Shown here: in pieces, positions 25,141 to 33,883 of the stretch
Position numbering within the stretch: position 1 is the stretch's first letter
Layout: every line of letters begins with the position of its first letter
Notes under the pieces: generated by a model
What the model saw: only the letters and a program-made list of their open reading frames with translations
Database searches by the model: none
Told to the model about the DNA's origin: nothing
Source: an uncultured Sediminibacterium sp.
Lineage (GTDB): Bacteria; Bacteroidota; Bacteroidia; Chitinophagales; Chitinophagaceae
Assembly: GCF_946481145.1 (NCBI RefSeq)
Contig: NZ_CAMLMJ010000021.1
Coordinates: forward strand, 11,165 to 75,164
DNA: 64,000 nucleotides
Direction of reading: 5' to 3'
Position numbers and translations under genes: made by a program

Positions 25141-25950
25141 TTAATAGTATTTTTTCTGCAGGTTATACAAAACACTCTTATCTATATCGTTCAGCCTTTT
25201 TGTGGTGTCTTGGAGGAAATGGCGTTTGAAGGCCTGGATGGCGGCGGTGGTGTCTTTTACATCGTAACCAATGATGCGTAATGCCTGAATATGATTAAAG
25301 TTGGCAGGAACAGAATCACGCACTTCATCATACCATAATCCAAATCCTTTCTCAGCAAGTTTCTTCCAGGGGAAACGGTAATTGGGATCGTTTTTGCGGG
25401 TTGGTGCAATATCACCATGACCAATAAAATTAGCCGCAGGAATATTGTGTTCTTTCTTTAAGCGTGTTAATAAACTGATTAAACTATTGATTTGTAAACT
25501 ATCAAAAGGTTCAAAGCCATTATTATCAAGTTCAATACCAATTGACGAGGAATTTATATCTGTCATATTACCCCACTTACCTACCCCACCATGCCATGCC
25601 CGGAGATAGTCGCTGAGCATGTGATGCAATACCCCAGTTCTACAAATTACATAGTGAGCACTAACAGATGTTCTGGTTAACGTAAATGTTTTTAATGTCT
25701 GTTCACAGCTATTCTGAGCAGTATGGTGAATAATAACAAAGTTCGGTTTGCGCATATTAAAATTGGTAGTGCCTACCCAATATGGCGGCAATCCCATTGA
25801 ATCAGACTGAAAGGTTTCTACAGGCGCTACACGCAAAGCTTTTGCGTATTCCTTTGCTTTCTGGTTATACACTTTATTGGTGGCTTTATAAGGGTTTCTG
25901 GAACAGGCAATCAATACCAGGAGAACAATCAGTAAGAGATAGTTTTTCAT
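25141..25950 (-). CDS. N-acetylmuramoyl-L-alanine amidase lipoprotein (Amidase_2/AmpD-like)
   Basis: A zinc amidase predicted to cut the bond between N-acetylmuramic acid and the L-Ala of the peptide stem, in peptidoglycan turnover or recycling. At 269 residues it carries the lipoprotein signal MKNYLLLIVLLVLIAC (Cys 16), so it is periplasmic and membrane-anchored rather than cytosolic like AmpD. The Amidase_2 domain (about 70-200) has the zinc ligands in NFVIIHHTAQ (H75), GHGDIAP (H178) and NDPNYRFPW (D188), and the family's SSIGIELDNNG. The gap on the promoter side carries AGTCCGAAAG-type arms shared with the divergent HD-domain gene. Confidence 0.9.
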   Translation of the reverse strand: MKNYLLLIVLLVLIACSRNPYKATNKVYNQKAKEYAKALRVAPVETFQSDSMGLPPYWVGTTNFNMRKPNFVIIHHTAQNSCEQTLKTFTLTRTSVSAHYVICRTGVLHHMLSDYLRAWHGGVGKWGNMTDINSSSIGIELDNNGFEPFDSLQINSLISLLTRLKKEHNIPAANFIGHGDIAPTRKNDPNYRFPWKKLAEKGFGLWYDEVRDSVPANFNHIQALRIIGYDVKDTTAAIQAFKRHFLQDTTKRLNDIDKSVLYNLQKKYY

Positions 25951-25997
25951 GTAGTTTCTTGAAGCGGAAAAATACGAAGAAAGCAGGGAAGTTTAAT

Positions 25998-26121
25998 AGT
26001 CCGAAAGTCCGGAGTCCGAAAGTCCGAGAGAAAAGAAAGAAAATATTTATTTTACGGAATAGTTTTAATCTATTAAACTAAAAAACCTCCGGACTTTCGG
26101 TCTCCCGGACTTCCGGACTTA
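25998..26121. repeat. Inverted word-repeat arms, AGTCCGAAAG family, between divergent genes
   Basis: The left arm is 25998-26030 (AGTCCGAAAGTCCGGAGTCC words) and the right arm 26087-26121 (CTCCGGACTTTCGG words). It sits between two gene starts, 10 bp from the HD-domain ATG. Confidence 0.8.
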
Positions 26122-26131
26122 ATAATCAACT

Positions 26132-26737
26132 ATGTCTCTACATCTCGGCAGATCTACTTTTGGGAACCCGGCTAATAAAGGGAATGTGTTGTCTCCTGAT
26201 GAAGCAAACACACTTTTCCATGAATGGGTACTTAACCCTAAACTAAAACTACACATGCTTCAGGTAGCGCACCTGATGAAATGCTGGGCGGCTGAAAAAT
26301 TACAGGCCGATGAAGCCACTCAATGGCGCTGGGAAATGGCAGGGCTGTTGCACGATGCCGACTGGGATCAGTGGCCTGATTTACACTGTAAAAAAATTAT
26401 TGAAGAGCTTGAAAGCAGGCAGGTAGACCCCGAGATCATTCATGCTATCGCATCGCATGGCCATACCCATTTTGGGGTAATTCCTGAAACCGATATGGAT
26501 AAGATGCTATATGCGTTTGACGAACTATCCGGACTCATACATGCCTATTCATTAATGCGACCCGGTGCTTATGAAGGTATGGATGTAAAAGGAGTGAATA
26601 AAAGATTAAAAGAAAAATCATTCGCCGCCAATGTATCCCGCGATGATATACGCGATGCCTGCGAAAGAGCCGGTATTGAACTAAATGACCTGATTGCGTT
26701 TATCATACCAAGACAAGCGAGGAAAACAGAGGAATAA
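26132..26737 (+). CDS. HD-domain protein
   Basis: A 201-residue cytosolic protein with an HD metal-dependent phosphohydrolase fold. HMLQVAHLMK supplies the first His region (about 41-47), LLHDADWD the HD pair (H74, D75), SHGHTHFG further His (109-113), and YAFDELSGL the distal Asp (D130). The substrate (nucleotide or other phosphoester) is unknown. It is the first of a plus-strand run with an M24 peptidase and a methyltransferase. Its last residues KTEE and the stop come from an ACAGAGGAATAAG repeat word, as in infC. Confidence 0.85.
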   Translation: MSLHLGRSTFGNPANKGNVLSPDEANTLFHEWVLNPKLKLHMLQVAHLMKCWAAEKLQADEATQWRWEMAGLLHDADWDQWPDLHCKKIIEELESRQVDPEIIHAIASHGHTHFGVIPETDMDKMLYAFDELSGLIHAYSLMRPGAYEGMDVKGVNKRLKEKSFAANVSRDDIRDACERAGIELNDLIAFIIPRQARKTEE

Positions 26738-26788
26738 GAAATAAGGAATAAGAAACTCAAAGATCAAAAAATCAAAGATCAAAAACTT
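26726..26788. repeat. Single-arm words, AATAAGGAAT and CAAAGATC types
   Basis: ACAGAGGAATAAGAAATAAGG words (26726-26752) overlap the HD gene's last codons, then AAAGATCAAAAAATCAAAG words run up to the M24 peptidase ATG. There is no inverted partner nearby. Confidence 0.6.
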
Positions 26789-28129
26789 ATGAGAAAACTA
26801 TTACTGCTAATGGTACTGGTATGCTGCTTTGCAGGGTTAAAGGCCCAGCATATTTTACCTTTGAAGGATCAGGCAAGGGTGGTTGATGAATTGTTGGCAG
26901 ACAGGTTGAACAATTTATTACCAGCATTGATGAAAGAAGAAGGCATTGATATGTGGCTGGTTATTTCCCGTGAGTATAATGAAGATCCGGTTATTAAAAC
27001 CATGTTACCCGCAACCTGGCTTTCAGCAAGAAGGAGAACCATTTTGGTGTTTTATCGCAACCCATCCGGCACATTTGAAAAATTAGCCATTGCCCGATAT
27101 AATGTAGGGAACGAAATCAAAGCATCATGGGACATGACAAAATTTCCCGATCAGTGGGACGCTTTGATTGATCTGATTCAACAACGAAACCCTGCAAAAA
27201 TAGCCTTAAATTATTCAGGTGATTTTGGGCATGCTGATGGACTCACTTTCACAGAACACAAAGAATTACTGGCAAAATTGCCGGCTGCTACGACTAAAAA
27301 ATTGGTGAGTGCAGAAAAACTGGCGGTGCGATGGCTCGAAACCAGAACTGCCCGCGAAATGCAACTCTATCCTCAATTAATACAAATTACACACGACATT
27401 ATAAAGGAAGGTTTTTCGGGTAAAGTAATCATGCCGGGCGTAACTACTACTGATGACCTGGTATGGTGGTTCAGACAGAAAATACGAGATCTTGGATTAG
27501 ACACTTGGTTTCATACTTCTGTTTCCATTCAGCGTAATGATCCTGAAAACTTTGATCACCTCCGCTCTTTTTCGAACAGACCGGCTGATGAGATAATAAG
27601 AACGGGCGATTTGTTACATGTAGACATCGGCATTACCTATTTAAGACTAAATACAGATATCCAACAACACGCCTATGTATTACAGCCTGGTGAAAAAACA
27701 CCACCAGCCAGCATTGTTAAGGCATTTGAAAGAGCCAATCGTTTACAGGATATACTTACCAGCCAATTCAAAAATGGCAAAACGGGAAACCAGATTTTGA
27801 AAGATGCATTGCAACAAGCTAAAAATGAAAACATCACCGCGTCCATCTATACACACCCCATCGGATTTCATGGACATGCTGCAGGCCCTACCATTGGTAT
27901 GTGGGATCAACAAGGTGGTGTTCCCGGATCCGGAGATTTTCCATTACATGAAAACACTGCCTATTCTATTGAGCTGAATGCAGCAACAGATATTCCTGAA
28001 TGGAAAAAGCCAATTCGTATTATGTTGGAACAGGATGGTTTTTGGGATGGGAAACAATTTCGTTATATCAGTGGCAGACAAGTTAAACTACTGATCGTAC
28101 CATCTCAAGCTGCACATATAGGAGACTAA
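26789..28129 (+). CDS. M24 family metallopeptidase (Xaa-Pro aminopeptidase-like), exported
   Basis: A 446-residue protein with a signal peptide (MRKLLLLMVLVCCFAGLKA, cut before QH), so probably periplasmic. An N-terminal creatinase-like domain (about 25-175) precedes the pita-bread M24 domain (about 190-440). Likely metal ligands are HVDIGITYLRLNTD, HPIGFHGHAAGP, SIELNAATD and MLEQDGF. The family cleaves N-terminal residues before Pro or hydrolyses related bonds; the true substrate is not clear. The methyltransferase starts only 5 bp after its stop, so the two are co-transcribed. Confidence 0.85.
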   Translation: MRKLLLLMVLVCCFAGLKAQHILPLKDQARVVDELLADRLNNLLPALMKEEGIDMWLVISREYNEDPVIKTMLPATWLSARRRTILVFYRNPSGTFEKLAIARYNVGNEIKASWDMTKFPDQWDALIDLIQQRNPAKIALNYSGDFGHADGLTFTEHKELLAKLPAATTKKLVSAEKLAVRWLETRTAREMQLYPQLIQITHDIIKEGFSGKVIMPGVTTTDDLVWWFRQKIRDLGLDTWFHTSVSIQRNDPENFDHLRSFSNRPADEIIRTGDLLHVDIGITYLRLNTDIQQHAYVLQPGEKTPPASIVKAFERANRLQDILTSQFKNGKTGNQILKDALQQAKNENITASIYTHPIGFHGHAAGPTIGMWDQQGGVPGSGDFPLHENTAYSIELNAATDIPEWKKPIRIMLEQDGFWDGKQFRYISGRQVKLLIVPSQAAHIGD

Positions 28130-28134
28130 TAAAC

Positions 28135-28731
28135 ATGACCGACTTTTTATCTGCTGATTATTGGAATAACCGATACAAACAAAATGAAATCGGTTGGGAT
28201 ATTGGCTACCCCTCTACGCCATTAAAAACATATATCGACCAACTCCCCAATAAAGATATCAGCATCCTGATACCCGGCGGAGGCAATAGCTATGAAGCCG
28301 CATATCTGTTGGAAAAAGGTTTTACCGATATCACTGTTATCGATCTGGCCCCCCTGGTTACCGATAATCTGAAAGAAAAATTCAAAGAATATGGTGACGC
28401 AGTCAAAATTATCTGCGGCGATTTCTTTGAATTAACCGGAACCTATGATCTGATACTGGAACAGACTTTTTTCTGTGCCATTGATCCTTCATTACGTACT
28501 GCCTACGTTAAGAAAATGCATGAATTATTAAAACCCAATGGACAACTAGTCGGATTACTATTCAACCGCGATTTTGATGGTGGTCCTCCCTTTGGTGGAA
28601 ATGAAGAAACCTATAAAACATTATTCTCCCCCTACTTCAACTTCAAATTAACACCCGCCTACAATTCAATCCCACAAAGAGCGGGAACAGAGGTGTTTAT
28701 TCAGGCAAGAAAAAAATCAGCAGATATGTAA
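28135..28731 (+). CDS. SAM-dependent methyltransferase, thiopurine-methyltransferase-like
   Basis: A 198-residue class I methyltransferase. YWNNRYKQNEIGWDIGYPST opens the protein, as in the TPMT-related group. The SAM-binding motif I is ILIPGGGNSYEAAYL (about 44-58), with an acidic VIDLAP strand end afterwards and EQTFFCAIDP as motif IV-like. The acceptor is unknown; TPMT-like bacterial enzymes act on thiols, selenium or tellurium compounds, or halides. It lies 5 bp after the M24 peptidase gene. It ends beside single-arm CAAAATTC words (28735-28770). Confidence 0.85.
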   Translation: MTDFLSADYWNNRYKQNEIGWDIGYPSTPLKTYIDQLPNKDISILIPGGGNSYEAAYLLEKGFTDITVIDLAPLVTDNLKEKFKEYGDAVKIICGDFFELTGTYDLILEQTFFCAIDPSLRTAYVKKMHELLKPNGQLVGLLFNRDFDGGPPFGGNEETYKTLFSPYFNFKLTPAYNSIPQRAGTEVFIQARKKSADM

Positions 28732-28772
28732 TCGAAAAAAAATCAAAATTCAAAAATCAAAATTCAAAAATC

Positions 28773-29810
28773 TTATTTCGGTTCTTGTTGGCTTAGGCAA
28801 TGGAAACTTCCAAGTCCCCAGATAATATCGGTTGAATCAATACCTACTACTTCCCTATCCTTAAATGCTTCCGCAATTATGCCGAGAGCTTTATCGTCTT
28901 TATCAGAACGAAAAGATGGTACGATAACATGTTTGTTGCTTATATAGAAGTTAGCATAAGATGCCGGCAAGCGCTGGTCTTCATATATTACTTCATCTGG
29001 CATAGGCAGTTCAATGATGTTTAACTGCTTACCATTTATTAAACGCATGGCTTTTAACTGTTGCAGGTTGGTTTGCAATAAAGCATAGTTTTCATCCTGC
29101 TTATTTTCTTCAACAACTGTAATTACGGTATCCGCATTTACAAAACGAACGGTATCGTCAATATGACCGTCGGTATCATCTCCGATAATTCCCTCGTCTA
29201 CCCAGAGCACCTGATCCATACCGTAATAATCTAGCAGGTATTGTTCTATCTGCGCCTGATTAAGGTTTGGATTTCTATTAGGATTAAGAAGACAGCAGGT
29301 AGAGGTTAATACGGTGCCTGCACCATTAAATTCAACCGAACCACCTTCCATGATGATGCCAGGATTGTACACTGGTATATCGAAATGTTTTCCGATTAAT
29401 GTAGGGATGATATCATCGAGATCATAAGGAGGGTATTTACCGCCCCAGGCATTATAGTTCCAGTCAACAATTACTTTTCTCTGTTCTGCATTATTATTGA
29501 TTAAAAAAGCTGGTCCATGATCGCGGCACCAGGCATCATTGGTAGGATGCATGAAGAATTCGACCTGAGTCATGTTTACACCAGCTTGCTGCAAATGGCC
29601 GATGGCAATCATTTTCATGGCTTCATTGGCAACATTGATGCGAACTTTTTCGCTTAATGCAAGGTATTTGACGAAGAGCGCATAGTTGGGATAAATAGAA
29701 TCTATTTTCCCCGGCCAGCTTGCTTCTTTATGAGGCCAGGAAAGCCATGTAGCTTCGTGTTCAGCGAATTCAGGGGGAAAGAAATAGCCGAGAGATTTTG
29801 GGGTAGTCAA
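28773..29810 (-). CDS. aguA: Agmatine deiminase
   Basis: Converts agmatine to N-carbamoylputrescine and ammonia, the second step from arginine to putrescine (cytosolic). The 345-residue protein is a guanidino-group-modifying enzyme. The catalytic Cys lies near the C-terminus in GSFHCLSQQEPK (C338). WCRDHGPAF, GDDTDGHIDD and MEGGSVEFNG supply the Asp/His and substrate-binding residues of the family. aguB is 60 bp upstream on the same strand, so the pair is one transcript. Arginine decarboxylase at 4.9-6.3 kb supplies the substrate. Confidence 0.96.
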   Translation of the reverse strand: MTTPKSLGYFFPPEFAEHEATWLSWPHKEASWPGKIDSIYPNYALFVKYLALSEKVRINVANEAMKMIAIGHLQQAGVNMTQVEFFMHPTNDAWCRDHGPAFLINNNAEQRKVIVDWNYNAWGGKYPPYDLDDIIPTLIGKHFDIPVYNPGIIMEGGSVEFNGAGTVLTSTCCLLNPNRNPNLNQAQIEQYLLDYYGMDQVLWVDEGIIGDDTDGHIDDTVRFVNADTVITVVEENKQDENYALLQTNLQQLKAMRLINGKQLNIIELPMPDEVIYEDQRLPASYANFYISNKHVIVPSFRSDKDDKALGIIAEAFKDREVVGIDSTDIIWGLGSFHCLSQQEPK

Positions 29811-29870
29811 GATGGTAGCTTTTAAATAAATGATTTATTGCCACTGAAGGCACTGAAATACACAGAAAGA

Positions 29871-30746
29871 TTAGTCCTCATCGATGTATCGTTTAGTAAT
29901 GGGTTGGTAAGAGTCTATTCTGCGATCACGGAGGAAGGGCCAGTGTGTTCTGTATCGATCGGTTTTTTGGGTATCGATTTCTACAACGGTTACTTCTTCT
30001 TCTTCATGCGAAGCTTTATACAATAGAGTTCCGAATGGATTACTTACAAAAGAACCGCCCCAGAATTTCATGGCGCCGTTTTGTTCGAAGCCTACCCTGT
30101 TAACACTAACAACATGTACACCATTTGCTACTGCATGACTTCTTTGAATAGTTTGCCAAGCATTGTATTGTTCGGTGTTGGTTGCTTCATCCTGACTAGT
30201 TGCCCAGCCTATAGCGGTTGGATAGAATAAAATTTCAGCGCCCATTAATGCTGTAATCCTTGCTGCTTCAGGATACCATTGATCCCAACAGATCAACACA
30301 CCTAATGTTGCATATTTTGTTTTGAAAACTTTATATCCCAGATCGCCAGGCGTAAAATAGAATTTCTCATAATAAGCAGGATCATCCGGAATATGCATTT
30401 TACGGTATTTACCGAGGTAACTGCCATCAGCATCAATCACTGCTGTTGTGTTATGGTACAAACCCTCCGTTCTTTTTTCGAACAAAGAAGCGATAATCAC
30501 TACGTTCAATTCAGCAGCAACTTTAGCTAAAGTTTCGGTTGATTGACCGGGAATGGCTTCTGCCAGTTTGAAGTTCTCATAATCTTCTACATCGCAGAAA
30601 TATAGGCTGGTAAAAAGTTCCTGCAGACAAACGATTTGTGCGCCTTTTGCGGCTGCATTACGAATACCCGCAATGGCTTTCGCCATATTTTCTTCTTTCG
30701 ATGCCGTGCAGCTCATCTGCACAAGACCTATTTGGATTTTTGACAT
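29871..30746 (-). CDS. aguB: N-carbamoylputrescine amidase
   Basis: A nitrilase-superfamily enzyme that hydrolyses N-carbamoylputrescine to putrescine, CO2 and ammonia. At 291 residues the catalytic triad is visible: Glu in CLQELFTSLYF (E43), Lys in GKYRKMHIPDD (K116) and Cys in VLICWDQWYPE (C153). WGGSFVSNPFG and the C-terminal DRRIDSY agree with the AguB subgroup. It is co-directional with aguA. A word-repeat hairpin separates it from bshB1 upstream. Confidence 0.96.
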   Translation of the reverse strand: MSKIQIGLVQMSCTASKEENMAKAIAGIRNAAAKGAQIVCLQELFTSLYFCDVEDYENFKLAEAIPGQSTETLAKVAAELNVVIIASLFEKRTEGLYHNTTAVIDADGSYLGKYRKMHIPDDPAYYEKFYFTPGDLGYKVFKTKYATLGVLICWDQWYPEAARITALMGAEILFYPTAIGWATSQDEATNTEQYNAWQTIQRSHAVANGVHVVSVNRVGFEQNGAMKFWGGSFVSNPFGTLLYKASHEEEEVTVVEIDTQKTDRYRTHWPFLRDRRIDSYQPITKRYIDED

Positions 30747-30754
30747 AATTTTTT

Positions 30755-30868
30755 TGAGCTGCGAGCTTTGAGCTATGAGCTACGAGCTATTTAAATATTT
30801 ATTTGATAAGCAATCTTAAAGTCTTTCGAACTGCTCAAAGCTCACAGCTCGAAGCTTATAGCTGCTTA
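30755..30868. repeat. Inverted word-repeat arms, GAGCTATGAGCT family
   Basis: The left arm is 30755-30790 (GAGCTGCGAGCTTTGAGC words) and the right arm 30831-30868 (CAAAGCTCACAGCTCG words). The right arm includes the bshB1 stop codon (30866-30868). Confidence 0.75.
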
Positions 30869-31594
30869 AGTACTGTGTTTAATAATCCCATCAAAACTAC
30901 TGATACCGATAATCTTCTCCGTAATATACCCTTCTGCATACCCTACTCCTATTCGTTTACCCAGCATCATGGCACGGGCTTTTACTGTTTCCAGAAATTG
31001 TGGTGTTGAAATATAGGTTTGGGGTTCATTGCCTCCGGTACTATTAAATTGAGTGGTATATGCCAATACAGATTCAATTTTCTTATCCATGTACTTTGTA
31101 ATGTCTACCACAAAAGAAGGCTGAATAAACCGATCCTGGATATAATGAAATACATAAGTGGGTCGCCATGCTTCCTGAGCCTGTCCATCTACGGTTGTTT
31201 CTATCTTTCTTAACCCTGACAGAAAAGCTGCATCTGCAACAAGTTTAGCGCTTCGGCCATGATCGGGATGCCTGTCTTCCGGGGCATTGGCCAATACTAT
31301 TTCCGGGCGGTATTTGCGTATCATTTCAATGACTTTGCGCTGGTTGGTTTCATCATTCTGAAAAAAGCCATCTGCCATACCCAGGTTTTCGCGAATGGTT
31401 ACACCCATAATTTCAGCGGCTGCTGTAGCTTCTGACTTTCTTGTTTCGGGTGTACCTCTCGTGCCAAGTTCTCCTCGGGTAAGATCAACAATACCTACTT
31501 TTTTCCCCTCGGCCAACGCCGCCATCAGGGTTCCGGAACAGCCTAATTCTACATCGTCCGGATGAACGCCAAATGCCAGTATATCCAGTTTCAT
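30866..31594 (-). CDS. bshB1: Bacillithiol biosynthesis N-acetylglucosaminyl-malate deacetylase
   Basis: A PIG-L/LmbE-family zinc deacetylase, predicted to remove acetate from GlcNAc-malate to give glucosaminyl-malate, the second step of bacillithiol synthesis. At 242 residues, the metal ligands are in GVHPDDVELG (H11, D14) and DRHPDHGRSA (H109-H112 region). RGELGTRGTPETR and the C-terminal KRIGVGYAEGYITEK fit the BshB1 group rather than BshB2 or mycothiol MshB. bshA and bshC are not in the window. A bacilliredoxin gene at 38950 supports bacillithiol use. A TACCTTTG box lies 18 nt upstream. Confidence 0.9.
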   Translation of the reverse strand: MKLDILAFGVHPDDVELGCSGTLMAALAEGKKVGIVDLTRGELGTRGTPETRKSEATAAAEIMGVTIRENLGMADGFFQNDETNQRKVIEMIRKYRPEIVLANAPEDRHPDHGRSAKLVADAAFLSGLRKIETTVDGQAQEAWRPTYVFHYIQDRFIQPSFVVDITKYMDKKIESVLAYTTQFNSTGGNEPQTYISTPQFLETVKARAMMLGKRIGVGYAEGYITEKIIGISSFDGIIKHST

Positions 31595-31612
31595 GTTTAT
31601 TTTTTAACGTCG

Positions 31613-31620
31613 CAAAGGTA
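31613..31620 (-). promoter_or_regulatory. -7 box TACCTTTG of bshB1
   Basis: The minus strand reads TACCTTTGCG, the favoured -7 form in this window, 18 nt before the bshB1 start. No clear -33 element is seen. Confidence 0.55.
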
Positions 31621-31649
31621 CAACTTGAATTTTACTTGAACATTATGCA

Positions 31650-31683
31650 CAAAAAAGCCCCGGAAAAAGGAATCCGGGGCTTT
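31650..31683 (-). terminator. Intrinsic terminator of the tandem lipoprotein genes
   Basis: AAAGCCCCGG (31654-31663) and CCGGGGCTTT (31674-31683) form a 10-bp stem followed by Ts on the minus strand, 45 bp after the lipoprotein stop. Confidence 0.92.
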
Positions 31684-31727
31684 GAGTACTGGAATGAACA
31701 GGTCTTCCAGTTGCTATGTGTATTAGA

Positions 31728-32540
31728 TTAATAATAACTATAAACAATCTCAGTTTCTGGTGCACCTCCAGGAGTTCTCCTCATGATTCGTTTAGAAGGC
31801 GAGTTGTTAGAGGCATAGTCAAACTGATAATAATATACCTGCTCCGCTCCAGTTGTTTCATTTCGTCTGGTAACTTTTCTGGCATTGTTTTTCATGGTAC
31901 TTATACCTGTCATATAAAGAAAATTACGGAAAGCGGTATCTACATTAGTTCGCTGATCATAATCCTCATAAATAGTTGTTACCAGTTTTATTGCTTGTCC
32001 TAAGGGATCAATCTGGTATTGTGTTTCTGTTTTCAGGTTACCACCTGGGTAATAAGTATAATCGGTTCTTTCCGTATAGGCAAAACCAACACCTCCCTGT
32101 AAAGGTTTTTCATAAAGTTCAACTGATTCCAGCAGATTGTCTGCAGTATAATTGTAGATTTTATAATTTGTTTTTACGCCGTTTTCATATCTGCTTACTG
32201 CAGCTACTATACCATTGATATAGGTATAACGGTATTCGTCTGCGTTTTCAATTTGAACAGATGCAGGTTTTCCATTGTTATTGTAGCTGAAGAAATAATT
32301 CTCTTTATAAGTTACGGTTCCACCTGATTCGTAATAGGTTGAAATTTTATTGAGTTTTCCATCCTGTCCATAAAACAAAGAGTCATAGATACCCACACCT
32401 AAATCTACTTTTGCCAGTTTACCAGTTAAATTATTTACCGGTGCAGGATTAGGTTTATTCGATTCTTTTCCGCAGGAAAAAAAAGCAACCACTAACAGTG
32501 GCAACAAAAATTTACTTTTACTCATTTTATTCGTTTTCAT
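31728..32540 (-). CDS. Lipoprotein of unknown function, paralogue A
   Basis: About 270 residues. The frame extends to 32561, but MKTNKMSKSKFLLPLLVVAF followed by FSC (start 32540, or the inner Met at 32525) gives a normal lipoprotein signal. The mature part is a run of short beta units with many Tyr: GKLAKVDLGVGIYDSLFYGQ, DEYRYTYINGIVAAVSRYEN, YTYYPGGNLKTETQYQ. This is like YD/RHS-type strands or DUF4595-like lipoproteins. It shares spacing and motifs with the next gene upstream (DEYRYTY, YPGGNLKTET, final YSYY), so the two are tandem duplicates. Function unknown; probably outer-surface. Confidence 0.7.
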   Translation of the reverse strand: MKTNKMSKSKFLLPLLVVAFFSCGKESNKPNPAPVNNLTGKLAKVDLGVGIYDSLFYGQDGKLNKISTYYESGGTVTYKENYFFSYNNNGKPASVQIENADEYRYTYINGIVAAVSRYENGVKTNYKIYNYTADNLLESVELYEKPLQGGVGFAYTERTDYTYYPGGNLKTETQYQIDPLGQAIKLVTTIYEDYDQRTNVDTAFRNFLYMTGISTMKNNARKVTRRNETTGAEQVYYYQFDYASNNSPSKRIMRRTPGGAPETEIVYSYY

Positions 32541-32616
32541 TTTATTGCTGACACAGCTCATGGAAATTTCGTTTCAGCAGCAGGCTATTTTTCCGAAATT
32601 TTAGATGAACGGCAAT

Positions 32617-33423
32617 TTAATAGTATGAATAGATACAAGATCCCTCCTGCCAATTTCCACTTCCATAATATTCATACTTACGGGTTAAGGGTAATGTTGA
32701 ACTGTGATAAGTGTAGGAGAAAATATAAGTAGATGTTTCACCTGTCTTTTCATTTTTAGCCGTGCGTGTAAGGGCATTATTTTTCAGGAATGTTTTACCG
32801 AAATAATAAGGCAGTTGTTTAAGCACGTCTTCCGGATTATAACTTTTGTCATAATCTGAATAAGTAATGGTCATTTCTTTAACGGGCCATCCTGAAACCG
32901 GATGCACGGAAAATGAAGTTTCTGTTTTCAGGTTACCATCAGGGTAATAGGTATAGGTAAACATATCGAGAAAATCCTGGTCATTGGGGTTACTCAGTAT
33001 ATCGGCATAAGTATGTGTGGAGGTTAGTTGTCCCTGGTTGTAGGTAAAACCTTTATGTCTTGTTTTTATTCCTCCGAAGTACAAACCCACTTCAGATAGT
33101 AATCCATTTTCATAACTGTAGCGATATTCTTCTCCCTGGTCACTATATACACGGCTTGGTTTACCCAACATATCATAATCGAAGAAATAGGTTAAGCTGG
33201 TTCCTGAACCCGGCACCCATACCGATTTATATTTGATCAACTTTCCTGATGCATCATAATAAAGGGAATCATAGGCTCCGCTATCGTAGCTGATCTTAGC
33301 CAGTTTACCTTTTACCGGCTCTTGCGGCAATTGCGGAGTTGGTTGCAATTGGTCTGATTTCTTTGAGCAGGCTGATACTAATAATATTCCGGCCATCAAC
33401 CTGCCCCATTTATTCCACCACAT
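32617..33423 (-). CDS. Lipoprotein of unknown function, paralogue B
   Basis: A 268-residue lipoprotein (WGRLMAGILLVSACSKKSDQ gives a lipobox with Cys 19). It is paralogous to the gene 77 bp downstream: VKGKLAKISYDSGAYDSLYY, EEYRYSYENGLLSEVGLYFG, YTYYPDGNLKTETSF and the C-terminal CIYSYY match in order. A Pro-rich stretch (QPTPQLPQEPV) links the lipid anchor to the beta-rich domain. No enzymatic residues are recognisable. The pair shares the terminator at 31650-31683. Confidence 0.7.
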   Translation of the reverse strand: MWWNKWGRLMAGILLVSACSKKSDQLQPTPQLPQEPVKGKLAKISYDSGAYDSLYYDASGKLIKYKSVWVPGSGTSLTYFFDYDMLGKPSRVYSDQGEEYRYSYENGLLSEVGLYFGGIKTRHKGFTYNQGQLTSTHTYADILSNPNDQDFLDMFTYTYYPDGNLKTETSFSVHPVSGWPVKEMTITYSDYDKSYNPEDVLKQLPYYFGKTFLKNNALTRTAKNEKTGETSTYIFSYTYHSSTLPLTRKYEYYGSGNWQEGSCIYSYY

Positions 33424-33521
33424 AAAATTTCATTTTAAATATTATGGTGCGAAAATATCCTGCGGTTAAAAGGCGCTAAATAGCATATTGATGTGGTTGG
33501 TGACAAGCGGAAAATTTGGGT

Positions 33522-33557
33522 AAAAAAAAGTCCCGCTTGCGGTACAAGCGGGACTTT
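33522..33557 (-). terminator. Intrinsic terminator of the L31 gene
   Basis: AAAGTCCCGCTTG (33527-33539) and CAAGCGGGACTTT (33545-33557) form a 13-bp stem with a T8 run on the minus strand, 20 bp after the stop. Confidence 0.93.
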
Positions 33558-33576
33558 AATATGATTGAAGTTGAAA

Positions 33577-33828
33577 TTATTTCTTCTTCTCGTAACGTTT
33601 TTTGAATTTGTCGATACGACCTGCAGTATCTACCAGCATGTTTTTACCAGTATAGAAAGGGTGTGAAGTATTTGAAATCTCCAGTTTAATAACCGGATAT
33701 TCGTTACCATCTTCCCAAAGAATGGTTTCTTTTGAAGCTGCAGTTGAACGGCTCAGGAATGAATAACCATTACTCATATCCTTGAACACAACAAAACGAT
33801 AATTTTCTGGATGGATACCTTGTTTCAT
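33577..33828 (-). CDS. rpmE2: 50S ribosomal protein L31, type B
   Basis: A large-subunit protein bridging the 50S central protuberance and 30S head. The frame is open to 33906, but [17 protein letters not shown] (start 33828) is the canonical N-terminus, giving 83 residues. It carries [14 protein letters not shown], then [20 protein letters not shown], the type B signature. There are no Cys residues, so this is the zinc-independent form that many bacteria use in zinc limitation or, as often in Bacteroidota, as the only L31. A TTG-N20-TACCTTTG promoter precedes it. Confidence 0.95.
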   Translation of the reverse strand: MKQGIHPENYRFVVFKDMSNGYSFLSRSTAASKETILWEDGNEYPVIKLEISNTSHPFYTGKNMLVDTAGRIDKFKKRYEKKK

Positions 33829-33883
33829 AATTATTTGTTTTAGGTGGTACGGATTTGGCCGTACGCTTATTTTTAAAGGAATG

